This document shows, in pieces, positions 34,581 to 43,575 of a DNA stretch of 64,000 bases. Source of the DNA: Methylophilales bacterium MBRSF5 (GTDB lineage: Bacteria > Pseudomonadota > Gammaproteobacteria > Burkholderiales > Methylophilaceae); NCBI GenBank assembly GCA_001044335.1, contig CP011001.1:1054001-1118000 (forward strand). Reading direction: 5' to 3'. The first letter of the stretch is position 1, and each line of letters starts with the position of its first letter. A program made the position numbers and the translations under genes. The notes beneath the pieces were generated by a model, which had not been told where the DNA came from, did not search any database, and saw only the letters and a program-made list of their open reading frames with translations.

Positions 34581-35774
34581 TTATTGATACTCTTCGAGAG
34601 CACCAGAAGATAAATTAAACCTATAGTTCAGAATTGTACCTTGTTTAATTTTTTCTATAGCTTCTTCAATAGTTTCAAGCGGGACTAAGAACCACTCTTG
34701 CGGATGATAGGGTTTGTTAAATCTATCTGGAATTTCTATTTTAATTCTTGCAGATGCGAAAATACTATGAAGTAATTGTTCAAGTTTTTTTCGTTCAATG
34801 TTAAATAATTCATAGGTAGCAACTAGCTCAGCCTTTGCAAATAGAAAAGTAGGGTCATTTTCAGCTCCAGACACTCTCTGTTTAGCATCTCGCCCTGTTA
34901 CACCAATTTTATGAATATTATTTTGATTTGCTTTGATCATAGGATGGTCTGATTTGCTCCGACAAACATAAATCACTCCACTTTGAACATCATCCTCTTT
35001 TGGTTGATCATCAAACAATGGCCCAATATTAACATCAGTGATACGGCGACCATTTTCATCCTCATATAAACGCTTTTTTAGAGAGTGCATCAATTGATTG
35101 CTCTCAACACCATTATCAAAGATTACTCTAAGTCTATGTTCATTTCTTCCATCAACACCAATGAATTTCTCTCCTATATCAGCAACATAAACTTTCTGGC
35201 CAGAAAGAATAAAAAAATCTCCTTTCTCAACATTTCCGTCCCTACGATAGGGGATAAGCTTTCTTAATCCAGATTCAATATCACTTTGTACTTTTTTGAA
35301 TAAAGGCTCAAAAATATAAAAATCTTTACAAGGTATTCTTTGGCCTATTTCTTTTGGTGGAGTTTTACTTGATCTTGGTTTGATGTGGCGAAGATTAGTA
35401 ATATCAGAATCACTTTGCTCATTGAAACCAAGCTCCTCAAGTAATAAATCATCGTCTAAATCATCAGTTGAAGAATTATTTTCAATCAATTTGTCATTTA
35501 GGAGCTCTTGTTGATCGTATTGTTTTAATAAATCAATAATATCTTCTGGAAGATGTCGAATTTGTTCCAATCTAATAGCAAAAATACGCTCAAAGATATC
35601 TTTTTCATGATCAAATGACGGCTCTCTTCCTTTATCTTCAACAAACTTTTGGATTTTTTCAAAGCCTTCAATAATCTTTTCTTCTTTAGATGTTAATGTT
35701 GATTTCTTTTTAACCTCAACTTCAATCCCTAACTCAGCTATGAGCCTATCATCTTCTTTAGTAAACTTAGCCAT
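34581..35774 (-). CDS. GIY-YIG/T5orf172-type nuclease domain protein, last gene of the defence-like block
   Basis: 397 residues. The C-terminal part (about residues 265-380) has the GIY-YIG superfamily pattern: GVIYVCRSKSD, HKIGVTGRDAKQRV (the YIG-equivalent and catalytic Arg region), and a Glu-containing helix near ERKKLEQLLHSIF, as in T5orf172/Mug113 domains. The N-terminal half is charged and helical (EGFEKIQKFVEDKGREPSFDHEKDIFERIFAIRLEQIR). It overlaps the helicase gene by 8 bases. It is the likely DNA-cutting component of the operon, which otherwise has a methyltransferase and a helicase. Metal-binding Glu was not pinned down. Confidence 0.75.
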   Translation of the reverse strand: MAKFTKEDDRLIAELGIEVEVKKKSTLTSKEEKIIEGFEKIQKFVEDKGREPSFDHEKDIFERIFAIRLEQIRHLPEDIIDLLKQYDQQELLNDKLIENNSSTDDLDDDLLLEELGFNEQSDSDITNLRHIKPRSSKTPPKEIGQRIPCKDFYIFEPLFKKVQSDIESGLRKLIPYRRDGNVEKGDFFILSGQKVYVADIGEKFIGVDGRNEHRLRVIFDNGVESNQLMHSLKKRLYEDENGRRITDVNIGPLFDDQPKEDDVQSGVIYVCRSKSDHPMIKANQNNIHKIGVTGRDAKQRVSGAENDPTFLFAKAELVATYELFNIERKKLEQLLHSIFASARIKIEIPDRFNKPYHPQEWFLVPLETIEEAIEKIKQGTILNYRFNLSSGALEEYQ

Positions 35775-37845
35775 TTTGTTTTGCCTCAGCCACCATCATA
35801 GCGTATGCATTCATACCTTCAGCAATTCTAACTTCCCATGGATCATTTGATGTAATATCTGGCAACCGTCCTCTCTCTCTTTTAAACTTAAGTGCTCTTA
35901 ATGCTAGCTCCTTAGCCTCTTCCACGGTTAATTTTACTTTCTTGCTCGAAATAATATTACTTAATTTTCTAAGACTATCTTCACTCATTGATTTAGACAA
36001 AATTGAATAAGCTTGACCAAAAGGATTAATGCTATCTATGAAATCAACATCTAAATTAGTAACATCCATAACAAATTTACGCACACTGTCAATAAATGCA
36101 GTATTAGCTCGAGGTTCATCTTGATTTTCAGCTTCTGCTGCGAATGATCCTTTTTCATTAATTATCTTTTTAACCTGTTGAGTCATATTAATTGCAGCAA
36201 TTGCATGTTGACGAACAGCTTCTTTATCATGATCATCTAATCTGGGGTATTTCTCACCGACTATTTTTCCCATTGCTATTTGAGTTATCTCTTCTGATAT
36301 AATCTCTTCATCAAAAATACCTCTTTCAATAGTGCGTTTATCCTGAGCAAAAGCAGTAATCAGCTCCTCTATATCTTCTTTACAAATACGTTGAGCCTCA
36401 TTACTTTTAGGCTCTGCTAATCCATCAATTTCTATCTGTATTCTGCCTGTTTCTTTATTAATCCCTACGTTAGGCTGATCAGGATTATATCCTCCCTCTC
36501 CATAATCAAATCCATTTAAGGGGCCACTGTTAATTGTTTTTGGTGAAAAATCAAATTTAGGTGCTAGAACTTGCTCCATAAGTAGGCTTGCAGCAATAGC
36601 TTTTAATGTGTCATTTACCGCATCGGCAACATTCTCTTGAGAGGCATCCGGTTCAGCTATTAAATTTGTAAAACGAGTACGATCTTTACCAGGTGCATCG
36701 CGAGTAGCTCTGCCAATTATTTGAACAACCTCTGTTAAACTGGCACGATACCCCACCGTGAGTGCATGTTCGCACCAAATCCAATCAAATCCTTCTTTTG
36801 CCATACCGAGTGCAATAATAATATCAACATAATCTTTATTATTTTCCATCTCAATTGATCTTAAACTTGCCTGAACTTTTTGGCGTTTTATAGGATCGTC
36901 ATCAACCAAATCAGCAAGTTTTAAGACATGGCCATCAGTAAGCTTTATCAAATGAAAACCGGTTTTAGGATCGATACCCTGCCAATCACCTATCTCTTCA
37001 ATTATGTGAGCAACTTCTTTAATTTTATCTTTAGTGCTTTCTTTTGAATTAACGTTGGGGATATGAATAATTGTTTTTTCATTCAGATCAAGGACCTTAA
37101 GAATATCATCAACATATGGGCCGTTATAAAAGAAATAACCTATATTTAATTCTTTGAGATATTCATAACCACTTAACTGTTCATAGTATGTATATGTAAC
37201 TGTTTCAAATTTAGCCTCATCATCAGGAATCATAACTGCATCTGCATCACCTCGAAAGTATGAGCCAGTCATTGCAACAATGTGAACTTTGTTTCGTTCG
37301 AGAAGCTCAGCTAATTGGTTTCCAAGGACATTGTCTGGATTAGCACTTACATGATGAAATTCATCTATTGCAATTAATCGATTATCAAATGCACTAATGC
37401 CAAATTTTTCGACTGCACCGCGAAAGGTTGAATGCGTACAAACTAGGTTCGAATCATTGCTATTTAAAAAGGCATTTACTGATTTGATCGTGCCTCCATC
37501 CTCACCAGGTGAATTACAAAGATTCCATTTAGGTTTTACTTCCCAATCTGACCAAAATCCATATTCACTGAGATTTGTGCTATCAAAACTTTTTCCAATA
37601 GATTTTTCTGGAACCACAATAATTGCTTGTTGCAGACCTTGATTTGTTATTTTATCAAGTGCTATGAACATTAATGCGCGACTTTTTCCAGAAGCAGGAG
37701 GTGATTTTATTAACAAATACTGTTCACCTCTCTTTTCATAGGCGCGCTCTTGCATCTGACGCATGCCCATTTCATTTGATGTTTTTGACTTACCAGTAGA
37801 TTCGTAACTTACAGATACTGATGGAATGCTAATTTTTTTATTCAA
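35767..37845 (-). CDS. Superfamily 2 DEAD/DEAH-like helicase
   Basis: 692 residues with the SF2 motifs: I SPPASGKSRA (Walker A), II AIDEFHHV (DExH type), III MTGSYFRGD, and VI QIIGRATRDAPGKDRTRF with arginine fingers. This matches helicases of type I/III restriction and related defence systems, where they translocate DNA. The C-terminal 250 residues (KKIINEKGSF onward) are helical and probably bind partners. It overlaps the methyltransferase upstream by 4 bases and the GIY-YIG gene downstream by 8. Confidence 0.9.
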   Translation of the reverse strand: MNKKISIPSVSVSYESTGKSKTSNEMGMRQMQERAYEKRGEQYLLIKSPPASGKSRALMFIALDKITNQGLQQAIIVVPEKSIGKSFDSTNLSEYGFWSDWEVKPKWNLCNSPGEDGGTIKSVNAFLNSNDSNLVCTHSTFRGAVEKFGISAFDNRLIAIDEFHHVSANPDNVLGNQLAELLERNKVHIVAMTGSYFRGDADAVMIPDDEAKFETVTYTYYEQLSGYEYLKELNIGYFFYNGPYVDDILKVLDLNEKTIIHIPNVNSKESTKDKIKEVAHIIEEIGDWQGIDPKTGFHLIKLTDGHVLKLADLVDDDPIKRQKVQASLRSIEMENNKDYVDIIIALGMAKEGFDWIWCEHALTVGYRASLTEVVQIIGRATRDAPGKDRTRFTNLIAEPDASQENVADAVNDTLKAIAASLLMEQVLAPKFDFSPKTINSGPLNGFDYGEGGYNPDQPNVGINKETGRIQIEIDGLAEPKSNEAQRICKEDIEELITAFAQDKRTIERGIFDEEIISEEITQIAMGKIVGEKYPRLDDHDKEAVRQHAIAAINMTQQVKKIINEKGSFAAEAENQDEPRANTAFIDSVRKFVMDVTNLDVDFIDSINPFGQAYSILSKSMSEDSLRKLSNIISSKKVKLTVEEAKELALRALKFKRERGRLPDITSNDPWEVRIAEGMNAYAMMVAEAKQNG

Positions 37846-40610
37846 GATAAGTTTCCTTTGGTAACTGAATTACTAGGTGTAGAAGTTAATTTTACATAAA
37901 GTTCAAAGAGCTTTTCTAATCGCTCTGTATCGTTTTTAAATTTACGTCCAATGTAGATTCTTTCTATTATTTCATCATTTTTTTTATGTGCTTGAAGTAA
38001 ATTTTCAGGCATATTATCTGGCTTATAAAGTTCTGCAACAGATGCAGGAAAATGTTTTTCACGAGCTATGAGGATATCTTCAGTGCAACGTATTAGATCT
38101 ATTTTATTTTTTTCTGTTAAATTAGGAACTGGAAAATTATTCCATCCAATTGTGTTTGAATAACGAAAGTCTGATCTTAGTCTGCCACAAACTGTAGAAA
38201 TCCATACAATATGAACTCTAGATGCAATAAGAGCAAAATTCCATAGTGGTGCATCATAAAGAGCAAATACAGCATGTGAAAAAACAGTTCCATTTTCTTC
38301 CAGAAAGACAGGAAGATATTCACGATTTTCTGATGACACTACTGGAATAGCGATTGTATGTGTGTTGCATTCTCTCATTTCTCTAAACCTATATGGGGTG
38401 TCTGCCATTTTTTTAGCCATTTGATCAGGCGAGTTAATTCTAGCGTTATAAACAGATTTAATTCTTTCTTGAACAAAATTATTATCAGAATATTTTAATA
38501 AAGCTTTTTCATCAGGAATCCATAAACAATATCGATGCATACCCTTTATCAACTCACTTGAGCCTTTAAATATCTTAATATTGTTAAGTGAGACACCATT
38601 ATCAACAGCCTCTTTCAAGCCATCTTTTTCCATAAGTAGACCCTCAGACAAACCATAATAGTTACCTTTAATCATTTCACTTATTGGGCTTATAGTTTCA
38701 GATGCTCTTTTTACGTATACATTTGGTCCAGCAATTAAATATGCATTAATTTGATTAACTTCTCTTTTAAGTCCTGAATCATAAAGATAACAATTTTGTT
38801 TTGTATTGGATTTAGCGCACCCAATAATTACAACTGTAACTCCTGCATTATTTGAGGCTAGATTATTCCACTGAAAAGATAAAACAGCAAAATTAATAGG
38901 TACATCCAATCTGCGAATTTCAGCCCAAAAGTTATCAATATTTTGACCCTGACAGATTGAGTTTGTCGACACAAAAGCATAACTTGAATTTGATTTATGA
39001 CAATATATATGTGCTAAATAAAACCAAGCACAAATATAATCTAACGATCTCCAGTTTGGAAAAAAACTTGATAAGCAATCCTTCATATCAAGCTTTTGAG
39101 ATTTATCCATATCTGCGTTACCTTTAAAAGGCGGATTTCCACAGATATATGTTTCTCCTCCCTCATTCCTAAAATCAATAAATGGTTGACTCTTAGGCTC
39201 CTGAAAAAGATCATTGGAAAAATCCTCGGCAACTTGCTTGGTTGGTGGGCACACACTTAACCAGTCTGTTCTTAAAGCATTTCCATGCACAATCCAATTT
39301 TCAGAATCTAATGGCAGAAAATCTGCTAATGCATCTTTTTGACCTCTGTAAAGTTCATCACATTGATACTCAGCAATTATTAAAGCTAAACGTGCGATCT
39401 CTGTTGCAAATTCTCTTAACTCAATACCTCTAAAATTACTTAAAGGTATTTCAGATCTTAAATGTGACTCTCCTCTCAAATCATTTATTACTGATTCAAT
39501 TTTACGCATTTCTTTATAAGCAATTACTAAAAAGTTTCCTGAACCACAAGCTGGATCAAAAATTCGTATTCTAGAAATACGCTTTTTTAAATTAATGAGT
39601 TTTCGTTGATTATCACCAGCCTCCTGAAGAGCCTGATTTAAATCATCAAGAAATAATGGGTTGAGTAATTTAAGAATATTGGGAACACTTGTGTAATGCA
39701 TACCCACAAGACCTCGCTCTTCATCATCAGAAATAGCCTGAATCATAGAGCCAAATATATCTGGATTAATCGTTTTCCAGTTCAAATTACCTGCATGGAT
39801 CAAATAGGATCGAGCGATACGACTAAACTTTGGAACATCTCTATTTCCTGAAAAAAGCCCCCCATTAACGTAAGGAAAATCATGCGTCCAATTGGGTAAT
39901 GCTTCCTTAACTCTATCTTCATACTTAACATCCATCGCGTGAAATATTTTAGAAATAACAAAATCAACATTTCCAGAATTGTTATCACTCATCTGATCAA
40001 TAGTGTTTGTGAACAAATCTTTTGATGGAAAAATACCAGTATCTTCTGCGAAAAAACAGAAAATTAAACGCGACATAAATTGGTTAAGATCATGCCTGCG
40101 TTCTGCGGTATCCCATTCTTGATTTTCTTTTAATAGTTCAACATACAAACGGTTTAAGCGTCCTGTTGCTTGAATATCAACTGGATTATTACGAATTTCT
40201 TTGGTAGTTGAAATTCCAGCTAAAGTAAGGAAAAAACCAAAATGATGGGGGAAGTTTTTAAATTCCGACGCAACTGTTTCTCCCGATACAATATTTTCTG
40301 CTACAAAATCTATACCATCCGTAGCTAAAATAATTTTTACTTTTCCTTTAGCTGAAGATGCACTTTCTTTTAACTTAGACAAATAATTGTCAGCATCTCC
40401 TTCGGGACAAACAGATATATGAATATTATTTCGCTGAAGAACTCCACCAGGTATATCAGAGATATTTGAAGAGCTTTTAGAACTTCTAAGCATTTTTATT
40501 GTGGTGTCTTTATTACCAAATGCCTTTAAAAAATCAAAAGGGAACTCTTCAGCATCAAATGGTTGTTTTGCTAGTTCTGATAATGCCTCTTCAATTTCAA
40601 CGGCATTCAA
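37842..40610 (-). CDS. MmeI-like adenine-specific DNA methyltransferase, apparently lacking the nuclease motif
   Basis: 922 residues, the size of MmeI-type restriction-modification proteins. SAM motif I is FDPACGSGNF (from residue 351) and catalytic motif IV is GNPPF (491-495), the N6-adenine type. The helical spacer mark FFAEDTGIFPS lies near 187-197, and a target-recognition-like region occupies the C-terminal third. The N-terminal 100 residues should hold a PD-(D/E)XK nuclease in MmeI; here the corresponding strand reads NNIHISVCPEG without the ExK signature. Cutting may therefore depend on the coupled helicase and GIY-YIG protein. No separate specificity subunit is present. Confidence 0.85.
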   Translation of the reverse strand: MNAVEIEEALSELAKQPFDAEEFPFDFLKAFGNKDTTIKMLRSSKSSSNISDIPGGVLQRNNIHISVCPEGDADNYLSKLKESASSAKGKVKIILATDGIDFVAENIVSGETVASEFKNFPHHFGFFLTLAGISTTKEIRNNPVDIQATGRLNRLYVELLKENQEWDTAERRHDLNQFMSRLIFCFFAEDTGIFPSKDLFTNTIDQMSDNNSGNVDFVISKIFHAMDVKYEDRVKEALPNWTHDFPYVNGGLFSGNRDVPKFSRIARSYLIHAGNLNWKTINPDIFGSMIQAISDDEERGLVGMHYTSVPNILKLLNPLFLDDLNQALQEAGDNQRKLINLKKRISRIRIFDPACGSGNFLVIAYKEMRKIESVINDLRGESHLRSEIPLSNFRGIELREFATEIARLALIIAEYQCDELYRGQKDALADFLPLDSENWIVHGNALRTDWLSVCPPTKQVAEDFSNDLFQEPKSQPFIDFRNEGGETYICGNPPFKGNADMDKSQKLDMKDCLSSFFPNWRSLDYICAWFYLAHIYCHKSNSSYAFVSTNSICQGQNIDNFWAEIRRLDVPINFAVLSFQWNNLASNNAGVTVVIIGCAKSNTKQNCYLYDSGLKREVNQINAYLIAGPNVYVKRASETISPISEMIKGNYYGLSEGLLMEKDGLKEAVDNGVSLNNIKIFKGSSELIKGMHRYCLWIPDEKALLKYSDNNFVQERIKSVYNARINSPDQMAKKMADTPYRFREMRECNTHTIAIPVVSSENREYLPVFLEENGTVFSHAVFALYDAPLWNFALIASRVHIVWISTVCGRLRSDFRYSNTIGWNNFPVPNLTEKNKIDLIRCTEDILIAREKHFPASVAELYKPDNMPENLLQAHKKNDEIIERIYIGRKFKNDTERLEKLFELYVKLTSTPSNSVTKGNLS

Positions 40611-40627
40611 TTGTCAAAATTCCTATA

Positions 40628-41434
40628 TTATTCATATTTATTTCTTTGATTTGCATACGCACAATTTTCACAACTAATATGACTGTGTGGCAATTCATTA
40701 CCATTCATACATTCAATCATTAATTGCACTTGCTCATCGATCCATGAAATATCATGTTGATAAGGTATTAATGTTTCACTAAATTCCATTTTACCCATAA
40801 AACCATCAGCATTTCTATTAGCATTTACAACTAAGAAGTAGGATGTATCTGATGTTTTAAAACCCATATTGGTAAGCAAGTAATTATAGAAATCCATCTG
40901 GATTTTATAACCCTCATGATAAGGAGAATTTAAATAGGATTCTGTTTCAACTGGATTGTTGCTGGCTTGAGATTTATAGTCCACTAAAATTAATTCTTCT
41001 TTGTTTGTATCAAACCAAATATCATCCACACCACCTGAGAGAATAATATTGGAATCTTTATAACGCCACATTAAACCTTTACGTAATGAGTCACGCCAAT
41101 CATCCATGGACTCATGTTGAAAAGGAACTACATGGTCTAATCCATATTGTGAAAATAAACGATGTGGGATTTGTTGTTCACGACATTGATCAAATTCTTT
41201 TTTAAGGAGTAAGTCAGTGGTTTCATTTAAAGTCCATCCGGGTAATCCTGGCTCTGCTAAACCAACCACTCGATCTAAATAAAAACATCGCGGGCATGTG
41301 ATGAAGGTTGAAAACTTACCACGACTGATTTTAAAGTCTTCTGTTTGCCCAGGTTTATAGATAGAGGTTTCTCGACTTCGCCTTCCAGTTGCCTCAACTA
41401 ACTCGAGTTTACTATTTCTTTTTAAGCTCACCAT
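40628..41434 (-). CDS. PD-(D/E)XK nuclease, RecB/Cas4-like with four Cys
   Basis: 268 residues. The nuclease core is GGVDDIWFD followed by ELILVDYKS (the G-x-x-D...D-x-K signature). A CPRC pair near residue 43 and a CENC pair near 258 are placed as in Cas4/AddB nucleases, where four Cys bind an iron-sulfur cluster. There is no CRISPR array or cas1 nearby. It lies 17 bases before the methyltransferase gene in the same orientation and so may be the first gene of the defence-like block. A DNA-repair exonuclease role is an alternative. Confidence 0.8.
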   Translation of the reverse strand: MVSLKRNSKLELVEATGRRSRETSIYKPGQTEDFKISRGKFSTFITCPRCFYLDRVVGLAEPGLPGWTLNETTDLLLKKEFDQCREQQIPHRLFSQYGLDHVVPFQHESMDDWRDSLRKGLMWRYKDSNIILSGGVDDIWFDTNKEELILVDYKSQASNNPVETESYLNSPYHEGYKIQMDFYNYLLTNMGFKTSDTSYFLVVNANRNADGFMGKMEFSETLIPYQHDISWIDEQVQLMIECMNGNELPHSHISCENCAYANQRNKYE

Positions 41435-41537
41435 ATCTTGATTATATTTAAATCAGGCTGATTTTGATAATTTCTATGAGATATTTTTAAGCTCTAATTC
41501 ATACTAAAAAAAGAGGTCTTATCCCCCTGGGTAGGTA

Positions 41538-42473
41538 TTATTCTTCTCGCTCTACAAATGCAAAGTGATTATTATTCAATTCATTTTCACCCATCCAAGA
41601 ATACGCCACTAACTTGCCATGAACTCGAGCCACACTCCAATCGACGCAGGCAATGTTTGAAGCCAGAGTTTTAGGTTCGCCATTCATCCAATAATGTCCC
41701 ATAAATACTGGAGGCTGTGTCACATCATAATTAATTAAACAATCATCTGTGACAGGCTCATCAGGAATCGTAGGAATAGCATCTTCAGGACCTAAGAACA
41801 TATCACGATAAGTGGTTGCTTCCTGCATCCACCATTTAATTCTGATCTCTGTTCGCTCATTACCTTCTTTATCTAAAAATGACTTTCCACTAGGTAATGA
41901 TATTTCTTTGCCTTTTAATAATGTTTCAATGGCTTGATATTCCCAATTCTCTTTATATGCTGATAGAAATAAAAACTCATCCGTCAGATAAGGTTGCTGA
42001 TAGTTATCTATTACCGTTTGAATAAGATCTGGGTCCCAGCATGCATGAATGATTCTTAAGTTTCCTAAATCAATCCATAACGGTAATGTTTTAAACCAAC
42101 TAAGTAACTCTAAATACTCATCTGTATCTGATGCATAAGCATCTAGGAATGCTTGGTGCTGCTTAAGGTTTTTATCACTATGTTTTCTTAAAAAACCACC
42201 GTTGGGATCTTCGGTCGCAAACGATATGGCATTGTATTCATGGTTCCCCATAACCGCTAAAGCATGTCCATCGTCAATCATGGGTCGCACAATATCAATG
42301 ACTCGTCTTTGATAGTTTCCGCGATCAATAAAGTCTCCTAAGAAAATAACTTTTCGTTCAGGGTGTTGATAAATACCATTAGTTTCTTGATAGCCTAATT
42401 TGAGCAGAAGTTTTTGTAATTCTAAGGCTTGGCCGTGAATGTCACCGATGATGTCAAATGCTTGCATAGTCAT
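41538..42473 (-). CDS. PPP-family metallophosphatase (Ser/Thr phosphatase or Ap4A hydrolase-like)
   Basis: 311 residues. The three metallophosphatase motifs are present: GDIHG near residue 11, GDFIDRG near 50 and GNHEYN near 80, with the later metal His in IIHACWD and MGHYW. The family includes bacterial protein phosphatases and symmetric diadenosine tetraphosphatases; the sequence does not decide between them. It is the last gene of an overlapping five-gene operon, starting 20 bases inside the preceding small gene (ATG 42467 is an alternative). Confidence 0.88.
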   Translation of the reverse strand: MTMQAFDIIGDIHGQALELQKLLLKLGYQETNGIYQHPERKVIFLGDFIDRGNYQRRVIDIVRPMIDDGHALAVMGNHEYNAISFATEDPNGGFLRKHSDKNLKQHQAFLDAYASDTDEYLELLSWFKTLPLWIDLGNLRIIHACWDPDLIQTVIDNYQQPYLTDEFLFLSAYKENWEYQAIETLLKGKEISLPSGKSFLDKEGNERTEIRIKWWMQEATTYRDMFLGPEDAIPTIPDEPVTDDCLINYDVTQPPVFMGHYWMNGEPKTLASNIACVDWSVARVHGKLVAYSWMGENELNNNHFAFVEREE

Positions 42474-42636
42474 CTTGAAGTTTCTTCTTTAGTAACCTTG
42501 CCATTCTTTCATCTTCTAGCTTGATTACTTTCTTTTGTTTTTCCTCATCGTAAGACCACATAGTTTCCATCATATGCATCGTATAAGGAAGCAGTTCATC
42601 TAATGGGCATAAACCTAATTCCTTATCTTTACTCAC
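42454..42636 (-). CDS. Small charged cytosolic protein (60 aa)
   Basis: 60 residues, starting MSKDKELGLCPLDELLPY, with a charged helical C-terminus (EKQKKVIKLEDERMARLLKKKL). No signal peptide or membrane segment. It is linked by a 4-base ATGA overlap to the gene before and a 20-base overlap to the phosphatase after it, which strongly supports real coding. I do not recognise a family. It may be a partner of the phosphatase. Confidence 0.65.
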   Translation of the reverse strand: MSKDKELGLCPLDELLPYTMHMMETMWSYDEEKQKKVIKLEDERMARLLKKKLQDDYASI

Positions 42637-42923
42637 CTCACATATCCTTCACGATTACCATCTAAATCATAAATATTGGTGACTCCATTTGAGTTAGGTA
42701 CAGCATATCCAGTCGCATTACCATCGTTATCACGAATAACACGATCACTATTCCAGTTGTTAGGATTATTCTCCCAATTGTTAGGACTGTTCTCCCAGTT
42801 ATTCGAAGAGTTATCCCAATTGTGTTCTGAATTTTCCCAGTTGTATGGACTGTCCTCCCAAGAAGTGACTCCAGCAAATGCTGAAAAAGAAATGATTGCT
42901 AGTACTAACATAAGTTTTTTCAT
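42633..42923 (-). CDS. Exported small protein with Trp/Asn heptad repeats
   Basis: 96 residues. After a signal peptide (residues 1-17, cleavage after AFA) come five 7-residue repeats of the form N-N-W-E-N-S-P (Trp at 29, 36, 43, 50, 57, plus Trp22), then a compact tail RDNDGNATGYAVPNSNGVTN with YDLDGNREGY. Similar NW-repeat plus DNG-GYAVP proteins occur as hypotheticals in Proteobacteria; I know of no function. DNA shows the matching 21-base periodicity (about 42744-42860). Both ends overlap neighbours by 4 bases. Confidence 0.75.
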   Translation of the reverse strand: MKKLMLVLAIISFSAFAGVTSWEDSPYNWENSEHNWDNSSNNWENSPNNWENNPNNWNSDRVIRDNDGNATGYAVPNSNGVTNIYDLDGNREGYVR

Positions 42924-43246
42924 CGTTGAAATCCTAATCTATATATAAATCTAAAACATTTAAATACATACCAAATAAAATAAGCAATAACAGTAAATAG
43001 ACATACCAACATACAAACTTCGACAAAGCCTTTCTCGATTGGATCACAAGCAACAACTTGATAATGATCAAAACCATAGCCAATTAATTTATTTTCATTA
43101 AAGAATGGGCTACAGCCTTTTATCCTTTTTAACATCTGAAAGAAAATTTCACCTGTGAAGAAACTCAACCAAAAGATATAAAATAAAATCGATCGACTTT
43201 CAAAGAACTGTAAGATTTTTAAACAGAATGCATTTAGTTTTTTCAT
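42920..43246 (-). CDS. Small membrane protein in the exported-repeat operon
   Basis: 108 residues with two or three hydrophobic segments (SILFYIFWLSFFTGEIFF near residues 19-36; VCMLVCLFTVIAYFIWYVF near 76-94) and a short extracytoplasmic loop containing two Cys. It overlaps the repeat-peptide gene upstream and the heptad-repeat gene downstream by 4 bases each. No family recognised. Its position between two exported repeat proteins suggests a role in their export, anchoring or immunity. Confidence 0.65.
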   Translation of the reverse strand: MKKLNAFCLKILQFFESRSILFYIFWLSFFTGEIFFQMLKRIKGCSPFFNENKLIGYGFDHYQVVACDPIEKGFVEVCMLVCLFTVIAYFIWYVFKCFRFIYRLGFQR

Positions 43247-43521
43247 TCATCAAATCCAAATAAAGATTTATCTTGTACATATCCATCCGCCAGTGGATTA
43301 GTGTCTTGAATATAACCATCAGCTAATGGATTCACATCTTGTACATAACCGTCGGCTAATGGATTCGTTCTTTGAATATAACCATCGGCAAGGGGATTAA
43401 CATCTTGAATGTAGCCATCGGCTAAAGGGTTGGTTCTCTGATAGTAACCTTCGGCTAGCGGGTTACCTCCTGCAAACACAGGTGAGACAATGAAACACAG
43501 AATTGAAAGATAACCTTTCAT
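43243..43521 (-). CDS. Exported peptide with six 11-residue repeats
   Basis: 92 residues. A signal peptide (cleavage about after VFA, residue 17) precedes six almost perfect 11-residue repeats, N-P-L-A-D-G-Y-(I/V/Y)-Q-(D/R)-(V/T/K), then SLFGFDE. The matching DNA has 33-base repeats at 43267-43464 whose third positions differ, so selection appears to hold the peptide rather than recent DNA expansion. It is first gene of the five-gene overlapping operon. It may be a structural surface peptide or be cut at the repeats. Function unknown. Confidence 0.75.
   Translation of the reverse strand: MKGYLSILCFIVSPVFAGGNPLAEGYYQRTNPLADGYIQDVNPLADGYIQRTNPLADGYVQDVNPLADGYIQDTNPLADGYVQDKSLFGFDE
43267..43464. 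repeat. Six 33-bp coding tandem repeats
   Basis: Encodes the six NPLADGY units of the 43243-43521 protein. Units differ at many third positions and at the I/V and D/R choices. Confidence 0.85.
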
Positions 43522-43575
43522 ATTTAATTCTTAGTCTATCAAAAGAAAAATAAAGTTGCATTAATTATCAAAATG

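Noticed and set aside
42662-42948. Alternative long frames on both strands over the Trp-heptad gene
   Set aside because: They arise from the 21-base repeat structure and lack signal peptide, ribosome site or operon overlaps that the 42633-42923 frame has.
43267-43464. CRISPR array
   Set aside because: Regular 33-base units, but there are no spacers; the units are contiguous, in frame and code for an exported repeat peptide. No cas genes are near; the Cas4-like nuclease lacks cas1 or cas2.
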